Shown: positions 1 through 10,683, counted from the stretch's first letter. The stretch is DNA of 64,000 bases from Immersiella caudata (GCA_030512335.1 JAULSU010000007.1:310001-374000); one strand, 5' to 3'. Notes: generated by a model from the sequence alone, not told the origin. Made by a program: numbers and translations.

Positions 1-1037
1 ACTATTGGCAGAAGGCGACGGGTGATATTCCGCCGCATCCGAGGACGGGGTTCTGTACGGTGGGTTTCCAAAGGGAGGGTGGTTATGACATGTGAGTGCC
101 CCCCCTGAGTTCGGTGTCCCGTGGGACGATACTAATGTGACACAGCTTTCTCTACGGTGGCATGAACCAACAGGAAAGGTCGGCATACAACGATGCGTAC
201 ATTCTTAGTCTTCCTGGCTTTGTGTGGACCAAGGTGGCCGAGAGTCCCGGCGGTCGACGAGCCGAGCAAACCTGTGTCCCTGTCGGCAAGCGCCAGGTCC
301 TCAGCATCGGCGGCCTGAATCCGTACCTGAACGCTTGGACGACGCAAGACCCTTTTGCTCAGGGGCTCGCCGTTTTTGATATGGTGGATCTGAAGTGGAC
401 CGACTCGTACAACGCAGGTGCTGCGGCCTACGAGGCCCCTCCACCGGTGAAGGAGTGGTATTCAAAGGGATTGCTGGGGAGTGTTACATGGTCCTCAGAT
501 GATGTCCAACGGCTGTTTTCCACAGCCACAGATGGTGAGTTTATCGTGATCCTTCCAAACAACGCGAGTTGTCGCTGACTTGTGTCGACAGACACCCCAG
601 GTGGTAACGGCAATAACGGCAATGGCGGCTCCAACGATCCAGGCTCCACCGAAGAGAAATCCACCCCTGTGGCCGCCATCGCCGGGGGTGTGGTTGGCGG
701 AGTGGTTGCGCTAGCAGCCATCGGCGCACTGGTGTGGTTTTTGCGCCGAAAGAAGAGATCACAGGACATCGGGCCCATGTCAACAGCTCCGGCCCACAAC
801 GAGCTCAGCGGTGGTCGACCAAGCGAGATGAGCCCGCACACAAAGTACACGCCGGCCCCTCCGTACCACGAGGCTGACAGCCATGATCACCATGAGCTCT
901 ACAGCCAGGGCGCCGCTTCGCCACTCCCGCCCAAGACGTTGCCGGGCCACAGCGTGGGTCAATACGCCGAGCTTTACACGCCGGCGCAAACGGGCCACGC
1001 AGTTGAGTTGGATGCAAGTATGCCGCAGAGAAGATGA
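1..1037 (+). CDS. Kelch-repeat single-pass membrane protein, 3' part
   Basis: The 5' end lies outside the window. Exons are <1..91, 146..534 and 592..1037; both introns have GTGAGT donors and ACAG acceptors, and the first has an ACTAAT branch site. Joining exons 1 and 2 restores the kelch blade motif GGYDIFLYGGMN, and a later SIGGLNPY stretch is another blade. After the propeller comes a Gly/Asn-rich linker, one hydrophobic segment rich in Gly/Ala/Val (about codons 681-740 nt), a basic stop-transfer RRKKR and a roughly 90-residue Pro/His-rich cytoplasmic tail ending at TGA 1035-1037. This architecture (secreted beta-propeller, membrane anchor, short tail) is common in Pezizomycotina and is thought to act at the cell surface; ligand unknown. 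Frame joins are exact, so the structure is well supported; function is by family only. Confidence 0.85.
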
Positions 1038-1655
1038 TGTAGAGGGGATGACGAATTGGATTTGTACATAGAGAAAGGGATTACAATAACTACAGGTAAT
1101 GAATGCTACATTGGACATAGACCTCAAGACTCCAACCTTTGGAGCCTTGCCGTGGCCACCTCAGATTCCCCGTATTTTGTGTGACCAATCTCGAAAGCTT
1201 TCAAGGGGAGGCTGTGTAAGCTGTGTAAGGATATCAAATTCGTTGGACGAATGGCATGGCATCTCACGCTGACTGATGCTCAACTGGTTCAACCAGGCAA
1301 GCTTAGAGGTGCGATGACAAAACTGACTAAGACCCCGATTTCTGCTTCGCCATTGGTCGGGTATTTTCCAGCTCTAGCCCGGGCTGAAAACATCAGCAGC
1401 TGGACTCGCCTTGTGTTACACTCAGGGTCCCACCAAGACAGTGATGAGGGCCAAAGCGGATTGGTCAACAAATGGCGGGAGGAGGCCTAAAGAATCAAGG
1501 GGCAAGATGATGTGCAAAACAGAACACGATATAAAACGATACGTCTTGGCCAACTCTCCGTCACTCACAGTTCTCCACTCAACACAACACCACTCCAAAA
1601 CCCTTGGACATCATTTCAATCCATTCTCCCAACAGAAACCTTACGACCCATCACG
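1038..1655. other. Intergenic, promoter of the secreted-protein gene
   Basis: No coding signal on either strand; short ORFs here lack codon bias. The stretch holds the 3' flank of the kelch gene and the promoter of the next gene. It includes a TATA element at 1530-1536 and a pyrimidine/CA-rich leader (1560-1650) just before the ATG. Confidence 0.6.
1530..1536 (+). promoter_or_regulatory. TATA box of the 1656 gene
   Basis: TATAAAA lies 120 nt before the ATG at 1656, followed by a CA/CT-rich leader typical of strongly expressed fungal secreted-protein genes. Confidence 0.5.
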
Positions 1656-2245
1656 ATGCGCACCCTCACTTCGACCTTCCTCTCCCTAACCCTCTTCCAC
1701 TCGGTCCTAGGCCAGCGAGGCTTCCACATCATGGACCGCCAAGCCTCCTGGATTCACAAAACACAAGGCGAATGTCCCTCCAAACGCATCGACTGCGCCG
1801 AGATTAGAGAGCCATTCGACGATGACGGCGTCTGGCTGGTTCCCGCCAATCAGTTCAACTGCGGCGTTATCCAGGATAGAGTATGCCTCATCTCCAACTT
1901 TTCTCAACTTTTCGTCAGAAAAGTCAAGCTAACACGACACAGAACTACTTTGAAGGCCTCCGCCACACCTCCCAAATCGCCCACGGCACCACCCTCAAGG
2001 GCCAATGCGGCTCCAGCTCGCTGACGTTTTACCCCGTTGATAACGGCCAGGGGCTGGAGGTCTGGGAATCCAACGGGTCGAGGTTTTATGGCAAGTGCTA
2101 TCGCCAGGAGCCGGGCAAGGGGTTGGACTGTGGGAACCCTCAGGGGTTTGGGTGCAGTCATCCCCTTTCCGGCCCGGCGGTGGCGGGTAGTTGTAGGATT
2201 TGGGCGACGGATGTTTGGGTTTGTCCGGTTGATTTGTGTGGGTGA
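1656..2245 (+). CDS. Small secreted 10-Cys protein
   Basis: Two exons, 1656..1880 and 1943..2245 (intron 1881..1942, donor GTATGC, acceptor ACACAG, phase 0), give 175 residues. Residues 1-19 are a signal peptide (MRTLTSTFLSLTLFHSVLG). The mature chain has ten cysteines, an even number consistent with five disulfides, and ends in a C-x2-D-L-C-G tail. The ATG sits in a good context (CACGATGCG) behind a TATA box. No known domain was recognised. Size, secretion and cysteine content fit an extracellular effector-like or antimicrobial-type protein, but that is inference only. An unspliced reading stops early and loses seven of the ten cysteines, so splicing is needed. Confidence 0.8.
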
Positions 2246-2704
2246 ATAACTGGTGTATTGGCGAGGGTCACGGTGGGCTAGGGGGGTGATACTAGTGGCG
2301 GATGGAAGGGGATTGAGAACGGGTGGTTAGATGATACATGATAGACGAGCAGTTAGAACATGGAGCAGTTGATGGGAATGGTTCCTCGGCCCGCCGGGAT
2401 GACTGATGTGGTGTTTGATGGGAAGACTTGCGAATAAGCTTCAACCCCTGCCCTCGGATTCGGGTTTGAGCTGAGCGACCTCATTGCCCTGTCCGATGAG
2501 GCATCACCGACGGCCAATCGCCGTCGCCGCATGGCCAAATGCAAGAGTTGATACTGGCATTGTACTCGAGGGAATCGTACCCGGCGCATTTGCGGGAGCA
2601 ACCGACTATCGCTACCGCTTGGTTTTGGTAATTTCTCTAGCGTTGGTGGCTTTCTGCAGGAGTCAGCTCGTGGCGACGTGATTGGCCGAACGCCATGCAA
2701 CCAC
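2246..2704. other. Intergenic, no gene seen
   Basis: 3' flank of the secreted-protein gene and the start of the copper-transporter promoter. Overlapping short ORFs on both strands show no family resemblance. Confidence 0.5.
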
Positions 2705-3062
2705 GAGCAAGATAAACTGCGCAAACTTGCTCAATGCAACCGTGCTCCCCCACGTCGAGTCGCGCCAGCATGTGCAATGAAGGAGATGCACTGCTGGGAG
2801 GAGTTCCAAAGGTGCGGTATCCGAAGCGCGAGAGATGCAGTTGGAGGGATGCGAATGCTGATGTTTTGGTGGCGACGAATTTTCGTTGATATTTTTGCGG
2901 GGGATCCGAGAGGCGAAATGATGGCGTTGTTAGCGCTCACGGCCATCTTTCTGGGGATGCGCTAACACTGGGGCGACGTGTCATGCAAAACTTGCTCTTT
3001 TCAGCTCAGGCGCTGTGAGGCTGATGGCGGCTGCCCTAAATGGTCAGGGGTTAAATGAGCAA
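2705..3062 (+). promoter_or_regulatory. Cluster of TTGCTC copper-response-like elements upstream of Ctr
   Basis: Four copies of the core TTGCTC (or complement GAGCAA) lie before the transporter ATG at 3178: GAGCAAG 2705-2711, CTTGCTC 2726-2732 (the two forming an inverted repeat with a 14-nt spacer), CTTGCTC 2991-2997 and TGAGCAA 3056-3062. The known target of copper-fist regulators of the Mac1/GRISEA type is TTTGC(T/G)CA, usually as a repeat. About 0.2 copies of a given hexamer would be expected by chance on both strands in this interval. Function is inferred, not shown. Confidence 0.55.
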
Positions 3063-3177
3063 TGTCTCGCTTCGGGATCAACGCTCAAAACAACACGGTG
3101 CCCACCATCGCAGCTTCCTCACCTGAACTCAATGGATTCCACCCCTCGAGACAAATTCACGGTGAAGTGGCGACAAC

Positions 3178-3864
3178 ATGTCCATGTCCACCAACAACCA
3201 CCACGAACACGCCAACATGGACCACAGCACCAGCAGCAGCACCATGTCTATGGGCATGACCTTCCACCTCGCCACAAACACTCCCCTCCTCTTACCCTCA
3301 TGGGCGCCCAGCAACGTCGGCGAATACGCCGCATCATGCATCTTCCTCATCGCCCTCGCCGCCCTCACGCGCATCCTCATCGCCATCCGCCCCATCCTCG
3401 ACACCTCAAGCTGGAGGCGAGAGTACAAGTATCACCGCCAATTGCAGCATGATCCAGCGGAAAAAGAGCACGAGGGTCATGAAGGTCATGCTCATGTTGA
3501 GGGTGATGCGGAGGCTGCGCAAAAGGGGAATCACCTGCCGCCCCCTGAGAAAAGGCGGAGTGGATGGGCGGCGATTACGCTCGCGGTGAGGGATCACTGG
3601 GAGAATGCGGCGCTTTCGTCGAGGGTGTCGAGGGCGGGGTTTGACATGTTGATTGCTGGGTTGGGGTATTTGGTGTAAGTTTTTCCTTCTTCTTACCTCC
3701 CATACTGTAAAATGCTAATGATCGTGGGTAGGATGTTGGCGGTGATGACGATGAACGTCGGGTATTTTCTTTCTGTCCTGGGTGGTGTTTTTCTGGGGAC
3801 GTTCTTGTTGGCGGTGCCGATGGGGGCGGATGCTCACAACAGCAGCCAGGAGGACTGCGGATAA
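3178..3864 (+). CDS. Ctr-family copper transporter
   Basis: Exons 3178..3674 and 3732..3864 (intron 3675..3731, GTAAGT, branch TGCTAAT, TAG) encode 209 residues. The N terminus is rich in Met and His (M-x-M pairs, HHEH, TMSMGMTF), as in high-affinity copper importers. TM1 is around residues 55-75. A cytosolic His/Glu-rich loop follows. Exon 2 completes TM2 with the diagnostic M-x3-M motif (MLAVM) and TM3 with G-x3-G (GVFLG). These motifs form the trimeric Cu(I) pore in the Ctr family. The short tail has one Cys near the end (EDCG), typical of a Cu-handover site. The gene lies 466 bp upstream of a copper-fist factor on the same strand, and both have TTGCTC elements before them. Plasma membrane versus vacuole cannot be told from sequence. 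Confidence 0.92.
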
Positions 3865-3936
3865 TGGTGTTGATTCTTTTGTAAGATAATTCTCCGGTTG
3901 TACGATGACGGAAGAGCCATAGCGTAATGATAATTC

Positions 3937-4260
3937 TTGAGCAATGTGACAGATCCTTGGAGTGCAGGTGTTTGAGCAAGTATTTCGGGCGCTATATGTC
4001 TCTGTCGGCACACGGCACACGGGTACTGCCCCGTTCCGACCCGTCAGAATCCCACTGGCAGCCCTAACGCAAGTGCTTGCGGCGGTTTCGTGGGGGTATG
4101 GCGGGGAGAGACCGTGCCGTAGAGGTTCCCCGCCCGGACGGAGCCAACTAACGGCCACGTCGGTACTCCTGCAACATCGACGATTGGGACAAGCCCCTGA
4201 TGTTGTCGACACTTTCCATGCTCTTAGCTATCTGTTCAGCTGCTATCAACGACTTTGCTC
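3937..4260 (+). promoter_or_regulatory. TTGCTC copper-response-like elements upstream of the copper-fist gene
   Basis: In the 466 bp between the transporter stop and the regulator ATG there are TTGAGCAA (3937-3944), TTTGAGCAAG (3971-3980) and TTTGCTC (4254-4260). The first two contain the exact complement of TTGCTCA, the core of Mac1/GRISEA-type sites. The last lies 71 nt before the ATG at 4331. This suggests self-regulation of the factor, by inference. Confidence 0.5.
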
Positions 4261-4330
4261 CTTTTTACTCAAGGTTTATCTGGGACTTACAGGGCTGTGT
4301 CGTCCCACACTCGAGTCAACAACAATCCTA

Positions 4331-5198
4331 ATGCCTGTCATCAACGGCCAGAAAGTGGCTTGGTAAGCCCAAACACTCCCCCCTTTCGGTTTCCCAGACG
4401 TCGACCAATATTCTAACAGCCTCGCGTCCATCCAGTTGGCCTTGTATCCGTGGCCACCGCTCCGGTACCTGCAATCACGAGGGCAAACGACCGATGATGC
4501 CCGTCCGACGGGCCGGCCGACCTCTGACGACTTGCCCACACCCCCCCGGTGCTCGATGCGATTGTCGCCCCGGAGCCATCGCCGCTGCTGCCAACAGTAC
4601 ACCGTTACAAACCGCTCGTGCTCGACCGGCGGGACACATATGGGATGCAGCCAAGACGGGCATAGGATCACCATCGACTGCCCCTGAGCCCGCCCCTGAG
4701 CCTACTCAATGGATAGGAACCACCCCCAGAAGCAACACCGGCAACGGCGACCCCTTTCCAGCATCAAGTACATCATCATATTTTCCATTTGACGATCCAG
4801 TGCCACCGATGGCAGCTTTAGATCCTAGCCTGCTCGGCAGCATGGCATCCTCAAGCTCCTTCCAACCGAGCATCGACCCCTATTCAGGATGGGCAACAGC
4901 GCCAACAAGCGACCCACCGCAACGGTCTTTCAGCACAGGAGGAACGTCAACAGATATCGGGCAGCCTACTCTCGGCTCGTATTCAACGCCTACCACCCTT
5001 CCTTCAACAACTTACAGCGCAGCTTGGTCACCACCGATGGACACTACCCCGCCCAGCCAGTACGCATCATTCACCGATCTTTTCGAGTCCTCTGCTCCCC
5101 TCTACGAAGAGCCGAGAACACAAGATGAAGAAGGAGAAGAAGGAGAAGACACATGGGCATGGAAAGACAGTCACCAATCCACATCGTATCATCAATGA
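4331..5198 (+). CDS. Copper-fist transcription factor, short, without C-terminal Cys cluster
   Basis: Exons 4331..4362 and 4436..5198 (intron 4363..4435, GTAAGC..CCAG) encode 264 residues. The splice restores the copper-fist domain at residues 1-60: MPVINGQKVAC, then C11-x2-C14-x8-C23-x-H25 as the zinc site, the minor-groove RRAGRP motif (about residues 38-43) and the TCPHP and CDC cysteines that hold the copper cluster. The rest is Ser/Thr/Pro-rich with an acidic end (EEGEEGED), a likely activation region. No cysteine occurs after the fist, whereas copper-sensing Mac1/GRISEA-type regulators carry C-terminal Cys-rich motifs. Either this is a short ACE1/Cuf-like form or an unseen exon is missing. 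It sits just downstream of a Ctr transporter, and its stop is 73 bp from the convergent ABM gene. Confidence 0.88.
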
Positions 5199-5271
5199 CG
5201 ATGGCACACCGGTACCTCTGTTCAGCACTATATCCCCCTCACCGGCTCTCTTTAACAGTCTGATTCACCCC

Positions 5272-5793
5272 TTACCAACCCCCCTTATCCATACACTCGG
5301 ACCTCACACTCGCCCCAATGCAAGAACCCGGCCCCTTCTCCGGCGTGGACTTATCCTTCCACACCGAGTACGGCGGTCCCACCCGATTCACCACGATCGC
5401 ATCCCTCGGCTTCAACAGCAAATGATCCGCCTTGGCTTGGTAGTCCTTGAAGTACTGCTTGTTCAGCTGGACTTTGAAGAGCCATTCTTTTGTGCAGTCC
5501 CTGATCATCTCATTGTCAGCCCACGCGCAACATGGGATGTCCCGGCGATCAATCCATCCCCGGGGGAGAGACCGAGGAAGGAAATTGAGGACGGAGAAAG
5601 GGAAGGGAACAGACCAATGCTCAACCCAGGAGATGGTACCAGGGACTTCGGCGGATTGGTAGACCTCGAAGAAGCGGAGCTCGGGCTCGGCGACGACTTG
5701 ATCGTAGAGGGGTTTGAAGTGTTGAAAAAATTCGGTTGTGTCCTTGGGGTCGATGTGGACGGTTACTTGGAGGGAGATGCCGTGGGAGACCAT
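5272..5793 (-). CDS. ABM-domain (antibiotic biosynthesis monooxygenase-like) protein
   Basis: The start is ATG 5793 (MVSHGISLQVTVHI). The first 60 residues form the ferredoxin-like ABM half-domain, with IDPKDTTEFFQHFKPLYDQV and a FFEVYQSAEVPGTISWVEHW strand. An intron is likely at 5501..5614 (GTCTGT donor, ATCAG acceptor, 114 nt). Removing it joins EHW directly to DCTKEWL, as in the family, and gives 135 residues; the unspliced frame is also open (173 residues). Proteins of this fold act as small dimeric oxygenases or isomerases, but substrate cannot be named. Convergent with the copper-fist gene. Confidence 0.75.
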   Translation of the reverse strand: MVSHGISLQVTVHIDPKDTTEFFQHFKPLYDQVVAEPELRFFEVYQSAEVPGTISWVEHWSVPFPFSVLNFLPRSLPRGWIDRRDIPCCAWADNEMIRDCTKEWLFKVQLNKQYFKDYQAKADHLLLKPRDAIVVNRVGPPYSVWKDKSTPEKGPGSCIGASVRSECMDKGGW

Positions 5794-7089
5794 GTTGGCG
5801 TTATAGTAACTTGTTGCTCGGGTTTGTGTGGAGGGATAGGTATTGAGGGGTTGATGACGTCGATGATATGTTTGGGCGTCGAGGTGTCTTTGTATGGGAA
5901 TAGGTCGCGGGTCACACGGTGCTGACTGAGCAGATTGTGGAGGGGAACAAAGCCACGATTGTGATAGATGCTCGAGCCCGCATGCGGTGAATCGTGGCCG
6001 ACAATAGCAATGTTGGAATTTCGGGTTATTATAAGCTTTCATGCAAGATTGTCCTATCCCTTGGCGGGGGACCCCGCGGAGAGGGGTTGTGGTCTCAGGG
6101 GCGATGACTCCCGCACGTTGTGCTGACTGAGCAGCTGCATTTATCGATTTGTCAACACAGGCAATGATTCGAGTGTGCGGAAAATAAAATTTCATGTTCT
6201 GTTTGCTTGGTGAATGCGAGGTCGAAAAAAAGAAGTGGCAATGACGGCGGGTGAAATTTACCCCTGAATCCACTTGCCCGTCCTTCGGACCCACGAGGGA
6301 TCAAGAACAGCAATCGCCCCCTGGCCGCAAATAGTGCTGTATTACACCGCATCAATATAGTAATCGGCTTATCAAGTTTCAATTTTGACGCCGAGCGACG
6401 GGCAGTTTAACGTGTCGAACCAAGGGCGCAGTAGTCAAGGTCCCGGGTGGAAGGGGAGTCCTCGGGCTCTTCATGTTGCAGCCCAAACATCTGGTTACTG
6501 GTGAGGGTTAGGAATGCACGCTAGAAGCGCAGATTACACCTTTTCTTCGATTGGCGTCGAAAAGCGTGCCTTGACAATTTAATGTGCCCAACCAAACAAT
6601 CACCTTCATGCATGACCAAGTCGCCTGGCACACAGCATGGTGGGTTCCCATTGCCCTCGCCATCTGCGCCATGACCCGACCCTCTGGGAAAAAGTCTTTG
6701 GATCAAACGATAAAAACTTCCGCTTCTACATTCGCGCATCTCCTCTTGTCTGCGTGTTTGACTGTATACATTCCACCTTTTTGCTGATTCTCAGCTTCAG
6801 CTTCGAAATGGGGTTGCTCTGGAGGAATATCAAATGCGAGCTTCATCGGCGGTTCGAGGATGAGGTCGCCGAGTCATCGCGGACTCGGATTATTCGCATC
6901 GCGTTGCTTTTCATCTCGGGCGTTCCTTGTCAAACGTTTAAACTGTTTCCAGCTTCACGTACAAGAAACTTCAAACGAGAGCGCATATCTGCTTGCATTG
7001 AATCCGAGTCTACAGAGCCTTTCATCGTGTACCGAAGACGCCTGACACACACCATCCCAACCTCGTGACCAAATCGTTGAACCCCGTGC
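5794..7089. other. Intergenic, no gene seen
   Basis: About 1.3 kb without a credible reading frame. It carries the promoter of the ABM gene on its left side and the 3' flank of the next minus-strand gene on its right. Long overlapping ORFs (5794-6300 minus, 6637-7045 plus) have no codon bias, no splice continuity and no recognised domain. Confidence 0.5.
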
Positions 7090-7518
7090 TTAAGCTGGGC
7101 AATTCTTTTGTATTTGACTGCCCTCACATTTTTTGGCCGGCCCATAGTTGCAGCAGCCACCTTTTGGATTGCACTCAAAGATGTCAAAAAAGGTGCCCCC
7201 TTTGCCCGCGTCTGTGACTGCACGGCACCCGCCACAGTACTAGTAACAACACTCGTCAGCTGCTTCAGGCTCGCCGTTAAACAGCAACTGGAAAGGACAT
7301 ACCTGACCCTGCTTCGTTCCCTTTCTGCACTTGCAGCCATTTCGATCAGGGCACTTGACGAGTGCGGTTGCGCGGTCCTCCAGAAGATTGGTATCGCCCA
7401 GCAGAGAGATGTCGCGCCCTTCGACGTCCTGCATGGCGGCTGATTCAGGGATTCCGGCGTTGGCTGATGCGAAGGCAGTCAGCCAAGACAGTACGAGGAC
7501 GGCGGTGAAGCATCGCAT
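7090..7518 (-). CDS. Small secreted 10-Cys protein
   Basis: Exons on the minus strand are 7518..7303 and 7239..7090, with a phase-0 intron 7240..7302 (GTATGT, branch GCTGACG, CTAG). The spliced product is 121 residues: signal peptide 1-19 (MRCFTAVLVLSWLTAFASA), an acidic propeptide-like region, then a Cys-rich domain with CKCRKGTKQG, QYCGGC, ECNPKGGCCNYG and a final NCPA. The mature chain has ten cysteines. Without splicing the frame ends in ECCY and loses the second half. I recall similar short Cys-rich secreted proteins in plant-associated ascomycetes but can assign no function. A TATA-like element (complement of TTATA, 7606-7610) lies 90 nt upstream. Confidence 0.85.
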
Positions 7519-8607
7519 ATTGAGTTACGTCGGAAATTACTCTGGGTCGAGAAGCGCAAAGAAGGTCAGTGGAATGGAGAGTCGGGAAGTCGTGAATGCG
7601 GCGACTTATACCCGTCCCAGCCAAACGGAAGGCCCCGAGGCAATAATACATGGTACACAAACTGCTTACCCAGTCTCAGATTGCTTCTCGCACATTTCGA
7701 CAGCCTCCCTAAATGATATCTCCGACAACTTGCATATCGTTTGCCTAGAAAATAGACTCTCCTGGTGTTGTCATCGTCTCCCGCAGCCAATCATCTGCGT
7801 CTCACTGGCTGAGTAAACAGAAAGGCAAATTTAACCGGAGCCCAACTGAAGCATGTAATATCGTTCAGGGTATCACAACAGCCACTAGTCCTCATAAAAC
7901 CGTGGCATAATCACCATCAAAGTTTGTCCGCTTCAATTTCGATGTTGGGGTGGTTCCAGTCAATGACGTTGCCCCACCCCCCCCAATCAAGGATTCAGCT
8001 CGGACAAGCAAGGCGTTCCGAGCCCAGCGGGGCGAATCGCTTTTATTGCAGTCGCGCCCCCTCGATTTCCCATGGCACTTTCCGTGGCATTAGATAGTAG
8101 TTCGACTTTCTGTTTTATTTCGATCGTGGCGATACGCCTTGGTGAGATCAGAATCTCCAAAATTGCAGCTGGGCAATTCCGGGCCTCGAAAATCGTGTCG
8201 TTCGACATTTTATCATCTAATATCGAGGCTCTATGTATGGCGGATCATGTTTTGAAAGGCTATGGCGACACCAAGTCGAACAGTAAAACGCTCCGATGTG
8301 GTGAAAGCCGAGTGCCTAGGCGCGTTTAAATCTTCTTTTCTGCTTTTTGACAGAGGGCTGCGGTGGATTGGCGGGCGGGGTCGAGCGTGGGACGGTGAAT
8401 CTTCGCAGTCATGAATTAGACGTGGAATTCGTTCCGAGAAAGTGGATATCTTCTCCCCATTATTCATTGATGGCAATCTTCAAGGCAGCCTCAAGGGTTA
8501 GGGTGCAGTCCCCAGAGCACAGATCACATTGAGATTCCCCGCAGCTGTGACGACTTGCTTTCCACAATCAACTGCAGCGACATCAGTGCATTACCCAACA
8601 ACGAGCG
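7519..8607. other. Intergenic between divergent genes
   Basis: About 1.1 kb between two divergent starts, so it should hold both promoters. The C-run near 7975-7985 is the only notable low-complexity feature. No coding signal. Confidence 0.5.
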
Positions 8608-10157
8608 ATGCCCCGGCTTATCCATCTGCCCGTGGAAATTCTTCACGGAATATGCTCACAGCTATGCCTCCACTGTTCCGGATCGGGCATCGCGTGTGCA
8701 GACCCTGAGCCCTTTGCCAAACGTGGCTCGGCCAAAAGGAGCGACGAGCTTCGCCATCTTCGCCATCCGATTTACAACCTTGCAGCCCTCTGCAAAACTT
8801 CTCGCCTCTTGCACGACATCGCAAAGCCCTATCTCTATCACTGCATCAAATGGTCTCCGGACGCGACAAACCCTCGCCCCTTCTTACGCTTAGCAGAGCA
8901 GCTCATCACAAAGTAAGATTGCTATCCTCGTACGTGCTATTCTTCAACAAAGTCCTAACAGAAGTCAGCTCCAAGCTTGCTGGGTTGGTGGGTGCCATCG
9001 AAATCGACTGCATCGAGCTTGGGCCGATATCGCCCACAAGCGACTTCACCATGCTCATCAACTCTGAGATACGTCGCCACACCGACAATCGCTTCAACAT
9101 TTATCTCCACCAATGGTTTGAGGTGAAGGTGGACAAAATCGTCCTCCAGACAGTTTTAATGAATACACCAGCCGTACGAGAACTGAAGCTCAACCTTCTC
9201 AGGGGAGTAGCCCCGAGTCCCCTACCGCTCTCGAACCGCGTTTTCCTCCCTGCGCTGCGCAAGCTCCACATCGATGCCGCAGGATCCAATCGTGGTGGCT
9301 GGAGGCCTGATGTCGAACCTTTTCTGAAAATTTCCCACAATCTTACAACACTATCCCTTGCTCACATCGACCACATCGGCAATGATTCTATAGAACGGAT
9401 GCAAAACATCGTCGAGTTGACACTCGACTCGTGTAAGCTGAGCAAGTCGTCCCTAGCCTCGCTAATAGGGACTTGCACACATCTTGAGGCTTTCCGCATG
9501 TACCGGCCTTCCCAAGCGTTTCCCAAAGACAGCGAGGCAGTCTACTCACATCAACTTGTTTGCCCCGCTTCCACTGTTGCAGCGCTTGAGAAGCACAAGA
9601 AAACGCTACGGAGTCTTTGCCTGTACATGGAGGTCAGACCTCACTGCCACAGAACGGGCTTGGACACGAAAGACGTGGATTTTCACGAATTTGAAAGTCT
9701 TGAGAACCTTTGTGTACGACTGCACGACCTCCGGTGTTCCGAATCTGACGCGGCTGACGAGTTGTGCTTCGATACCCTTGACAACCTCAAGGCCACGAAC
9801 GACCCTTCAGACCCTCGGTGTCAAGACGGCTATCTGGCTAGTATTCTACCCAACTCAATCAGAAAGATTTATCTTGTTGATGAGCTCCACCCCAGGGAGG
9901 GTGTGGCAATCGTCAGTGCCAACCTGTGGGGTCTTGATACGGCGCTTGAGAGCTTTCCGAACCTGGAAGAGGTTTCGATTCCCGGGATCATCTGGGCCCA
10001 GACCATGTCGAACCGAAGTCTGGTCGCCAAGGGAGCGAAACCTGATCTAGCCGCTGCCGAGAGGCTTCGAAAACTAGGGAGAACGTGGGCCCAGCGAGGG
10101 GGTCCGAAGTTGATTGATACGCCTCCTGTGGGGGATCTCCTGGAGACTTGGCTTTGA
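8608..10157 (+). CDS. F-box/LRR-like protein
   Basis: Exons 8608..8912 and 8969..10157 (intron 8913..8968, GTAAGA..GTCAG; the alternative CTAACAG acceptor at 8961 is out of frame) encode 497 residues. The N terminus MPRLIHLPVEILHGICSQL is an F-box-like helix pair. It is followed by the typical fungal segment LAALCKTSRLLHDIAKPYLY, which ends the F-box region. The rest has irregular Leu-rich repeats (AVRELKLNLL, LTTLSLAHID, IVELTLDSCKL, LRSLCLY, IRKIYLVDE, FPNLEEVSI). Such proteins usually bridge Skp1 to targets for ubiquitination; the target is unknown. A degraded tandem copy lies directly downstream. Confidence 0.85.
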
Positions 10158-10683
10158 TGGCATGCACTTTTGGTGTCACGTGAGCCTTGAAGGGATTTCA
10201 GAGCCGTGGGCTGGCTATAGAGTTCCATCTTTGCAGTGGTGGTCCCTCTCTCAAAGGGTATACGCGTTGAGGTGGCGTTTTTTTTCCCGCTCGCCATATT
10301 GTTGACTTTCACGGTGTCAGCGGCACATCAATCTAGATCTTGGCTACAAGCCGCCGGTGCACTCCTAAGTGAGCACTCTACAATCCCATTGTAACAACAT
10401 CGCATTCTTGTGCTCGAAAAGGGGGTTGATCAAGGGTTAGGGTAAGCTTCCACCGTCGCACGGACCACAACACATTCCCGCTTGGCTGAGCTGGCACGCT
10501 CTTGCCGTTTGCAACAATGGGACTTCCCGTTTCCGGAGGTTCCTTCCGTGCAATGCGCAACGGCCAATTTCTTGCAGCCATAAATCCAAAGTCCAAAAGG
10601 TCTTCGAAGCACTGGATAAATTTCTCGCACATGCGCCGGTTCCTCCCCTTGCAACAAACGGACGCAGTCTCCATCAACAAGCC
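10158..10683. other. Intergenic between the F-box gene and its decayed copy
   Basis: About 0.5 kb with no coding signal. It probably represents the promoter that came with the duplication. Confidence 0.4.

Noticed and set aside
5125..5925. 266-residue plus-strand ORF
   Set aside because: Antisense shadow of the ABM gene, without its own start context or domain.
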